Shown here in pieces: positions 1-4,945 of a DNA stretch of 5,742 nucleotides (the stretch's first letter is position 1; every line of letters begins with the position of its first letter). The DNA is taken from contig CAIZHT010000143.1 of the NCBI GenBank assembly GCA_903932885.1, positions 1 to 5,742 on the forward strand, in the 5' to 3' direction. The notes under the pieces are model-generated. The model did not search any database. It was not told the origin of the DNA and saw nothing but the letters and a program-made list of their open reading frames with translations. The translations under genes were made by a program, and so were the position numbers. Source of the DNA: an uncultured Actinomycetes bacterium. Lineage in GTDB: Bacteria > Actinomycetota > Actinomycetes > Nanopelagicales > Nanopelagicaceae.

Positions 1-423
1 CTAACAATAAATGCACTCACTGCTGCAAAAGAAATGTTGATTCCAATTCAATGTGAATATTACGCACTTGAAGGTTTGTCACAACTATTGAAAACATTTG
101 AATTAGTAAAGAAGAGATTGAATACAGAATTAAAACTTTCAACATTTGTACTCACTATGTTTGATAGCAGAACGCGACTAGCTAATGATGTTGCAGATGA
201 AATTAGAAAACATTATCCAAATGAACTAATTAACATTCCTATTCCTCGCGCAGTGCGTGTATCTGAGGCACCCGGATATAACCAAACGGTAATGACTTAT
301 GATGCATCATCACCTGGTGCGGTTGCATATATGCAAGTTGCACGCGAGTTAGCAGAGCGCGCAAAACCATTTGATTCCAATGTAGTTAGTATCAATTACA
401 AACGTGAAGGTGAGATCGCATAA
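1..423 (+). CDS. parA: Chromosome partitioning ATPase ParA (Soj), C-terminal part, 5' end outside the window
   Basis: The reading frame is open from base 1, and the codons before the first ATG at 34 (reading LTINALTAAKE) are typical ParA sequence. The gene therefore enters from the left and that ATG is not its start. About 140 residues are visible. They hold the CEYYALEG segment (visible residues 19-26), the FDSRTRLA segment, and the IPRAVRVSEAPG...TYDASSPGA block, all hallmarks of chromosomal ParA/Soj. The Walker A and Walker B motifs must lie upstream of the window. ParA is a cytoplasmic, nucleoid-binding ATPase that moves ParB-parS complexes and so segregates the replication origin. The TAA stop overlaps the parB ATG by one base, so the two are translationally coupled. 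The first 240 bases are noticeably A+T-rich (about 31 % G+C by hand count). Identification is secure. Confidence 0.95.
   Translation, partial: LTINALTAAKEMLIPIQCEYYALEGLSQLLKTFELVKKRLNTELKLSTFVLTMFDSRTRLANDVADEIRKHYPNELINIPIPRAVRVSEAPGYNQTVMTYDASSPGAVAYMQVARELAERAKPFDSNVVSINYKREGEIA
408..413 (+). promoter_or_regulatory. Ribosome binding site of parB
   Basis: AGGTGA lies inside the last codons of parA, nine bases before the parB ATG at 423. It matches the anti-Shine-Dalgarno sequence and supports that ATG as the start, with parA and parB translated in coupled fashion. Confidence 0.7.
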
Positions 424-1283
424 TGGCAAGACGTGGTGGGCTCGGCACTAATTTAGATGCATTGATTCCAACATCACTCACAGTTGCAGGAAATGAAGTC
501 GGACAACAAAACGAAGTTTTGATTTCATCTATCTCACCAAACCCACGCCAACCACGTAAAAACTTTGACGAAGTTGCACTCAAAGAATTAATTGCTTCTA
601 TTCAAGAAATTGGAATACTGCAACCTCCAGTAGTGCGCCAAACATCACCAGGGCGTTACGAACTTATTATGGGAGAGCGACGCTTCCGCGCAGCAAAAGC
701 TGCAGGACTTACTTCAATTCCTGTAATCATTAGACAGACACCAGATAATGAATTGTTACGTGAAGCACTCATTGAAAATATTCATCGCAGTGAACTCAAT
801 CCACTTGAAGAAGGCGCTGCATATTCACAATTACTTACCGATTTCAATTGCACACATGAAGAGTTGGCGACAAAACTTGGTCGCTCTCGCCCTTTGATCT
901 CAAACATGATTCGTCTTATGAATTTGCCTGCGTCAGTTCAGAGATCTGTTGCCACAGGTTTAATTTCAGCAGGACATGCCCGTGCGCTACTTGGGCTAGC
1001 TTCTGCTCAAGAGATTGAGGCGCTAGCTAAAAGAATTATTTCTGAAGGCCTAAGTGTTCGCTCTGTCGAAGAGATTATTGCCTCAACATCCCCCTCAAAA
1101 AGTGGGAAAAAGAAAACAAAGAAGAGCTCAACACCTGTGGAATTTACTGAGATTGCCGAGCGTATTGGAGATGCCCTCGACACCCGCGCAATAATTGAGG
1201 GAACACCAACAAAGGGCAAAATAATTATTGAATATGCAGGGATAGAAGATTTACAACGAATTACTAAAGCAATAGAAGGTTAG
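423..1283 (+). CDS. parB: Chromosome partitioning protein ParB (Spo0J), parS-binding CTPase clamp
   Basis: The product has 286 residues, a normal length for chromosomal ParB. The N-terminus RRGGLGTNLDALIP (residues 3-16) is the conserved short segment that stimulates the ParA ATPase. The ParB/Srx domain covers about 32-130 and includes GERRFRAA (84-91) and ENIHRSELNPLEE (118-130), the two arginine-rich motifs that bind CTP and parS in this family. A helix-turn-helix follows (about 145-167, ELATKLGRSRPLISNMI), then AGHARALL (183-190). A lysine-rich linker (about 225-236) leads to a C-terminal dimerisation domain (about 238-286). ParB loads at parS, spreads as a CTP-dependent clamp and recruits ParA and SMC. 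The start is the ATG overlapping the parA stop, with a good ribosome binding site. The gene runs head-on into the aminotransferase gene, with overlapping stops. Confidence 0.97.
   Translation: MARRGGLGTNLDALIPTSLTVAGNEVGQQNEVLISSISPNPRQPRKNFDEVALKELIASIQEIGILQPPVVRQTSPGRYELIMGERRFRAAKAAGLTSIPVIIRQTPDNELLREALIENIHRSELNPLEEGAAYSQLLTDFNCTHEELATKLGRSRPLISNMIRLMNLPASVQRSVATGLISAGHARALLGLASAQEIEALAKRIISEGLSVRSVEEIIASTSPSKSGKKKTKKSSTPVEFTEIAERIGDALDTRAIIEGTPTKGKIIIEYAGIEDLQRITKAIEG
1280..1283. other. Overlapping stop codons of two convergent genes
   Basis: The four bases TTAG hold both the TAG stop of parB (+ strand, 1281-1283) and the TAA stop of the aminotransferase gene (- strand, 1282-1280). 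There is no spacer, and I see no hairpin followed by a T run on either side. The transcripts of the two genes must overlap unless termination occurs inside coding sequence. Confidence 0.9.
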
Positions 1284-2548
1284 TTCTTTAGCTCATATCC
1301 ACTATTGCGACGCTCAATCTCTTGTTTGATAACTCCACCCAATGCCTTTACGCCTTCGCGAATTCGCTCAGGGGTTGGATAGCAATATGAAAGACGCATA
1401 GCCCAGCTACCAAGGCCATCGGCATAAAAAGCGGTTCCAGGAACGTATGCAACCTTGGCAACAATCGCCTTTGGCATCATTGCTTTTGTATCAATTTCTG
1501 GCGGCAAAGTAACCCAGACATAAAAACCGCCACCAGGTTTTGTCCATGTTGCAGATGCTGGGAAATGTTCAGTGAGCGATTCAAGCATTGCATCACGACG
1601 TACTTTATAAAGATTACAGAAGCTAGCAATCTGATCGCGCCATGGTTGATCGGCTAAGTAATTAGAAATTGTAAGTTGAGTGAAGTTTGAAGGACACAAG
1701 ATCGAAGACTCGCTAGCAATAACCAATTTTTCTTTCAGTGATGGCGGAACAAGCGCCCAACCGACACGCAAACCCGGAGAGATTGTCTTAGAGAAAGAGC
1801 CAAGATAAATAACATTCTCGCTATCTTCAGCGCGCATTGCATTGGGAGATGGACGATCAAAACCTAATAAACCATAAGGGTTATCTTCAACTACGAAAAT
1901 CTCTTCTTTACGACAGATTTCGAGAATTTCGGTTCGGCGATCTGCAGGCAATAAAACACCAGATGGATTTTGGTAATTCGGGATCAAATACAAAAACTTT
2001 ATTTTACGCCCAGCAGCGCGCACACTCTTAATTGCTTGACGTAGTGCCTCTGGAACCATTCCATTTGAATCTAATTCAACATGGACAACTGATGCTTCGT
2101 ACTGATGAAAAGTTCCAAGCGCACCAACGTATGAAGGCGCTTCAACAAGAACAACATCGCCTGGATCAATAAAAATACGGGATATTAGATCTAGTGCTTG
2201 CTGGGATCCTGTTGTAACAACAATGTCATCAGCATTGGCTCGAATTCCTTCGAGTGCCATTACATCGCAAATCTGTTCGCGCAACTTTGGATGGCCTTGA
2301 CCACTTCCATATTGCAACGCTTCTGCGCCATTTGTTGAAATTAAGTTATGTACAACGTCGGCCATCATTCCCATTGGTAGTGCCGAAAGATTTGGCATTC
2401 CACCTGCAAGCGAAACGATTTCAGGGCGAGAAGCAACAGCAAAAAGTGAACGAATTTCACTCGGCTGCATGCCTACAGCTCGGGCTGCAAAACGACGTTC
2501 GAGGTGCTGTGGGTCGCCCGTTTGGAAACGTGACGTTAGCTCGCTCAT
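1280..2548 (-). CDS. PLP-dependent aminotransferase, fold type I (2-aminoadipate / aromatic transaminase-like)
   Basis: This is a cytoplasmic pyridoxal-phosphate transaminase of about 422 residues, of the COG1167 / LysN-like type but without the N-terminal GntR DNA-binding domain found in MocR regulators. Counting from the chosen start, the visible motifs are LAGGMPN (47-53), TTGSQQALDL (112-121), PNYQNPSG (190-197, substrate/PLP Asn), VVEDNPYG (219-226, Asp222 for the pyridine nitrogen), SFSKTISPGLRVGW (251-264, Lys254 as the Schiff-base lysine), KPGGGFYVW (337-345), and MRLSYC with Arg385 for the substrate carboxylate. All catalytic positions are intact. The substrate cannot be read from the sequence. 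The start is uncertain: in-frame ATGs occur at 2560, 2557 and 2548, none with a clear ribosome binding site. I prefer 2548 because homologues usually begin with a few residues before this region. It is the last gene of the - strand group. Confidence 0.9.
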   Translation of the reverse strand: MSELTSRFQTGDPQHLERRFAARAVGMQPSEIRSLFAVASRPEIVSLAGGMPNLSALPMGMMADVVHNLISTNGAEALQYGSGQGHPKLREQICDVMALEGIRANADDIVVTTGSQQALDLISRIFIDPGDVVLVEAPSYVGALGTFHQYEASVVHVELDSNGMVPEALRQAIKSVRAAGRKIKFLYLIPNYQNPSGVLLPADRRTEILEICRKEEIFVVEDNPYGLLGFDRPSPNAMRAEDSENVIYLGSFSKTISPGLRVGWALVPPSLKEKLVIASESSILCPSNFTQLTISNYLADQPWRDQIASFCNLYKVRRDAMLESLTEHFPASATWTKPGGGFYVWVTLPPEIDTKAMMPKAIVAKVAYVPGTAFYADGLGSWAMRLSYCYPTPERIREGVKALGGVIKQEIERRNSGYELKN

Positions 2549-2568
2549 GGCGCACATCATTCCACATA

Positions 2569-2586
2569 GTCGCGCATATGCGCGAC
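2569..2586. repeat. Perfect 18-bp palindrome in the cwlM-aminotransferase gap
   Basis: GTCGCGCATATGCGCGAC reads identically on both strands. On the - strand it begins seven bases after the cwlM stop and ends eight bases before the first possible aminotransferase ATG (2560). As RNA it would form a 7-bp, mostly G-C stem with an AUAU loop. It has no following U run, so it does not look like a canonical intrinsic terminator. It could be an operator for a dimeric regulator, an mRNA processing or stabilising hairpin, or a structure that limits translation of the next gene. The palindrome is certain; its role is unknown. Confidence 0.75.
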
Positions 2587-2593
2587 GAGTTAT

Positions 2594-3592
2594 TTAGCGA
2601 CGAATACCGGCGCTACGAAGATCGGATAAGCGAAGCGTGCCTGTTTTTGCATCATCTTCGGCCGCTAAATAAAGTCGCTGAATCGCAATCACTAGAGCCT
2701 CAGCAATAACATCTCGAAAATCAGGACGGCTAAGGCGCGATAAATCACCACTATTTGTGAGGTAACCCAAATCAATTCGCACAGCGGGGGCTTTTGTAAG
2801 GCGCAACAAATCCCAACTTTTGGCATGCGTATGACAATTTACTAAATCTGTTCGAGCGCAAATTTCTCGCTGCACGATATTTGCAAAACGTTCCCCAACA
2901 ACAGAGTGAATTCCATGTGCATCTGCGCCATAGAAATATGTTGAACAACCATGCGCTAATTCATTTGGATATGTATCTGTATTCAAAGAGATCATCAAGT
3001 CTGCACCACTTTTATTTGTAAATGCTATGCGCTCTGTTTCAGTTGGATTTGTTTTTAGTCCACGAGAGAGAAAAACGCTAGCGCCAAGAGCGAGCAAGCG
3101 ACCTTCGGTTCTCAGTGCAACATCATGGAGAATCACTTGATCTTCTCCACCGGCGGGATCTAAGACAATGACTTTATTTGCTAGTGCTGGTCCACGATTT
3201 TTCTGCACCGCACTTTCACGAAGTACAGATGGCAAACCACCTGAAACAATTCGTGAGAGTCTAAGTAAAGCGATAATTGTTGCAGGACCACATTTTCCAT
3301 CTTGTGTGATACCGGCAGAACGCTGGAATTCTTTGACAGCGCTCTCTGTACGCAGACCGAAAATTCCATCAACTCGACCGCAATCAAAACCCATTTCAGT
3401 GAGTCTGGATTGAAGAGTTGCAACATCATCACCGCGCATCAAAGGAGTCTCTTGCAAATAAATAGAGCGATCTCCAAGTTTCCAACGCGCCTCTTCTAGC
3501 GCGCGCGCAGTTACATCATCGATAATGCCGGTGATATTGAGACCACGTTGTTGTTGAAAGGAACGTATCTCATCAGGAGAGAGCTCTTTCAT
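2594..3592 (-). CDS. cwlM: CwlM-like cytoplasmic regulator of peptidoglycan synthesis (degenerate N-acetylmuramoyl-L-alanine amidase fold)
   Basis: The 332-residue product has one half and one full peptidoglycan-binding (PG_binding_1) domain (about 8-47 and 53-110), then an Amidase_3 fold (about 140-310). There is no signal peptide or membrane segment, so it is cytoplasmic. The amidase zinc and catalytic positions are all changed: the usual DPGHGG is DPAGG (145-149), the Glu ligand region reads EDQVILHD (150-157), the HAN histidine is Asn204, and the late Glu is Asp274 in RIDLGYLTN. Mycobacterial CwlM is known to activate MurA when phosphorylated by PknB and to interact with MurJ. The C-terminal KTGTL (316-320) matches the mycobacterial TGT phosphorylation motif. 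Compared with mycobacterial CwlM (about 400 residues, recalled), the N-terminus is shorter. The start at 3592 has a strong ribosome binding site. The location between trxA and parB is the classic cwlM position. The regulatory role is inferred from the family. Confidence 0.9.
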   Translation of the reverse strand: MKELSPDEIRSFQQQRGLNITGIIDDVTARALEEARWKLGDRSIYLQETPLMRGDDVATLQSRLTEMGFDCGRVDGIFGLRTESAVKEFQRSAGITQDGKCGPATIIALLRLSRIVSGGLPSVLRESAVQKNRGPALANKVIVLDPAGGEDQVILHDVALRTEGRLLALGASVFLSRGLKTNPTETERIAFTNKSGADLMISLNTDTYPNELAHGCSTYFYGADAHGIHSVVGERFANIVQREICARTDLVNCHTHAKSWDLLRLTKAPAVRIDLGYLTNSGDLSRLSRPDFRDVIAEALVIAIQRLYLAAEDDAKTGTLRLSDLRSAGIRR

Positions 3593-3599
3593 AATTTCT

Positions 3600-3606
3600 C
3601 TCCTTT
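3600..3606 (-). promoter_or_regulatory. Ribosome binding site of cwlM
   Basis: AAAGGAG on the - strand, seven bases before the ATG at 3592, is near-ideal. It decides the start and shows that the short N-terminus of this CwlM is real rather than a mis-chosen start. It lies in the 28-base gap after trxA. Confidence 0.85.
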
Positions 3607-3620
3607 ATTTCCAGAACTGA

Positions 3621-3944
3621 TTAAATAAAACCTTCGAGCTCTTTGAGTAGAGCTGGCTTTGGTTTAGCGCCAACGATTGATTTTACAATCTGACCATTGT
3701 GGAAGAGATTCATTGTAGGAATTGATGTAATTCCATATTTGATTGCAATGGCAGATTCTTCATCAGTATTGAGTTTTACGATCTTAATCTTGTCGCCATG
3801 CTCATTTGAAATCTCTTCAAGGATTGGTCCAACTGCGCGGCAAGGACCACACCACTCTGCCCAGAAATCAACGAGAACAGGGGTCGTGCTCTTGAGTACA
3901 ACTTCATCAAAATTAGCTGTCGTTACTGCAGTTGTGCCGGCCAT
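3621..3944 (-). CDS. trxA: Thioredoxin TrxA
   Basis: The 107-residue product is a complete single-domain thioredoxin of the usual length. The redox-active WCGPC is at residues 31-35 within VDFWAEWCGPC, the buried Asp of the family is Asp26, and the cis-proline is Pro76 in TSIPT. It is a cytoplasmic dithiol carrier that reduces protein disulfides (for example in ribonucleotide reductase or peroxiredoxins) and is itself reduced by TrxB. The gene for TrxB lies 39 bases upstream, and cwlM follows 28 bases downstream, so the three are probably co-transcribed. The ATG at 3944 has AAGGAG five bases upstream. Nothing is missing or unusual. Confidence 0.98.
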   Translation of the reverse strand: MAGTTAVTTANFDEVVLKSTTPVLVDFWAEWCGPCRAVGPILEEISNEHGDKIKIVKLNTDEESAIAIKYGITSIPTMNLFHNGQIVKSIVGAKPKPALLKELEGFI

Positions 3945-3949
3945 GATTA

Positions 3950-3955
3950 CTCCTT
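3950..3955 (-). promoter_or_regulatory. Ribosome binding site of trxA
   Basis: AAGGAG on the - strand, five bases before the trxA ATG at 3944, supports that start. Confidence 0.8.
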
Positions 3956-3983
3956 GGATTTAGATGTGTGTATGGATTGAACT

Positions 3984-4913
3984 TTAGTGGTGCGAGAGAA
4001 ACTTTTCAGCATCAAGGGCTGCCTGACAGCCTGATCCTGCGGCGGTAATTGCCTGACGATAGGTGTGATCAACTAAATCCCCACAGGCAAAAACTCCCGT
4101 TAGGTTTGTACGCGTTGATCTTCCCTCAACTTTTACATAACCCTCGGCATCTAGATCAATCTGAGTAGTTATTAGTTCGCTACGAGGAATATGTCCGATA
4201 GCAACAAAGAGGCCAGTGAAATCACGAGTACTTACCGATCCATCAAGTGTATTTCTCAGTTGGAGCCCCTCTACTTTTTCAGCTCCAAGCACATCAATTA
4301 CTTCTGTGTTCCATAAAAATTCAATCTTTGGATTTGCATGGGCGCGATCAGCCATAATTTTTGAAGCACGTAGTGAATCACGACGATGGATCAACACAAC
4401 TTTGTCGGCGAATTTTGTTAGAAAAGTTGCCTCCTCTATTGCCGAATCACCACCACCCACTACTGCAATTGTTTGATTGCGGAAGAAGAAACCATCGCAT
4501 GTGGCACACCATGAAACTCCGCGCCCAGATAATCTCTTTTCATTGACTAATCCGATTTCACGATAGGCAGAACCCATTGCCAAAATTACAGATTTTGCTT
4601 TTACGGTATTTCCAGAACCATCTTTTAAAATCTTGATATCACCAGAGAGATCCATCTCAACGATGTCGTCAGTAATAAGTTCGGTTCCAAAACGCGCTGC
4701 CTGTTTGCGCATCGAATCCATAAGGTCTGGACCCATCACGCCATCAACAAATCCAGGAAAATTCTCAACCTCGGTTGTATTCATAAGCGCACCACCTGCG
4801 GTGACCGAACCCTCGTACATAAGTGGAGATAATTGCGCGCGCGAAGCATAAATTGCTGCTGTGTATCCAGCAGGACCAGAACCAACAATGACTACTTCTC
4901 TCACATCGCTCAT
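3984..4913 (-). CDS. trxB: Thioredoxin-disulfide reductase TrxB (NADPH, FAD)
   Basis: The 309-residue product is a full-length low-molecular-weight thioredoxin reductase. It shows the FAD-binding GSGPAG (11-16), the redox pair CATC (Cys136 and Cys139) followed by DGFFF, the NADPH-binding GGGDSA (153-158), HRRDSLRAS (176-184) for the NADP 2'-phosphate, and the second FAD motif FACGDL (276-281). It transfers electrons from NADPH through FAD to thioredoxin in the cytoplasm. The partner trxA follows 39 bases downstream. murJ ends 30 bases upstream, whereas in many actinobacteria sigM lies between them. A stop codon (TAG, 4931-4929) lies in frame just upstream with no earlier start codon, so the ATG at 4913 is the farthest-upstream start. 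The ribosome binding site directly before it is only moderate, and a stronger one lies farther upstream. Confidence 0.98.
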   Translation of the reverse strand: MSDVREVVIVGSGPAGYTAAIYASRAQLSPLMYEGSVTAGGALMNTTEVENFPGFVDGVMGPDLMDSMRKQAARFGTELITDDIVEMDLSGDIKILKDGSGNTVKAKSVILAMGSAYREIGLVNEKRLSGRGVSWCATCDGFFFRNQTIAVVGGGDSAIEEATFLTKFADKVVLIHRRDSLRASKIMADRAHANPKIEFLWNTEVIDVLGAEKVEGLQLRNTLDGSVSTRDFTGLFVAIGHIPRSELITTQIDLDAEGYVKVEGRSTRTNLTGVFACGDLVDHTYRQAITAAGSGCQAALDAEKFLSHH

Positions 4914-4945
4914 ATATCCACCATAACCCTAATTTATCTCCTTTT
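4910..4945 (-). promoter_or_regulatory. Leader of trxB with two Shine-Dalgarno-like sites and a four-codon mini-ORF
   Basis: Directly before the trxB ATG is GGTGG (4922-4918), four bases away. A stronger AAAAGGAG (4945-4938) overlaps the murJ stop but is 24 bases from the trxB start, too far to serve it. It is 13 bases from another ATG (4924-4922) that opens ATG-GTG-GAT-ATA-TGA, whose TGA overlaps the trxB ATG. This could couple trxB translation to a tiny leader peptide, or be chance. The sites are seen in the sequence; the role is inference. Confidence 0.35.

Noticed and set aside
34..36. ATG at 34 as the start of a short ParA-like gene
   Set aside because: The 11 codons before it continue in frame with typical ParA residues, so the gene simply enters from outside the window.
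1280..2548. MocR-type transcription regulator instead of a plain aminotransferase
   Set aside because: The protein has no N-terminal GntR winged-helix domain, and the - strand frame has no room for one before the cwlM stop.
2569..2586. Reading the palindrome as an intrinsic terminator of cwlM
   Set aside because: There is no U-rich tract on the 3' side of the stem on either strand (the - strand continues TATGTGGAATG), so the hallmark of a terminator is missing.
2254..2709. Open 151-codon frame on the + strand across the aminotransferase start and cwlM end
   Set aside because: It lies opposite two well-supported genes, its translation shows no recognisable domain, and it has no convincing ribosome binding site. 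It is a shadow frame.
3168..3432. Overlapping short frames on both strands inside cwlM
   Set aside because: They are contained in the conserved cwlM coding sequence in other frames and have no family motifs.
3499..3508. GCGCGCGCGC run in cwlM, and a similar run near 4834-4843 in trxB, as possible Z-DNA or repeat elements
   Set aside because: Both lie within conserved coding sequence and are explained by neighbouring Arg and Ala codons; too short to support a separate function.
4216..4851. Three + strand open frames opposite trxB
   Set aside because: TrxB is fully conserved on the - strand over this span. The + strand translations are serine-rich or low-complexity, as expected for shadows.
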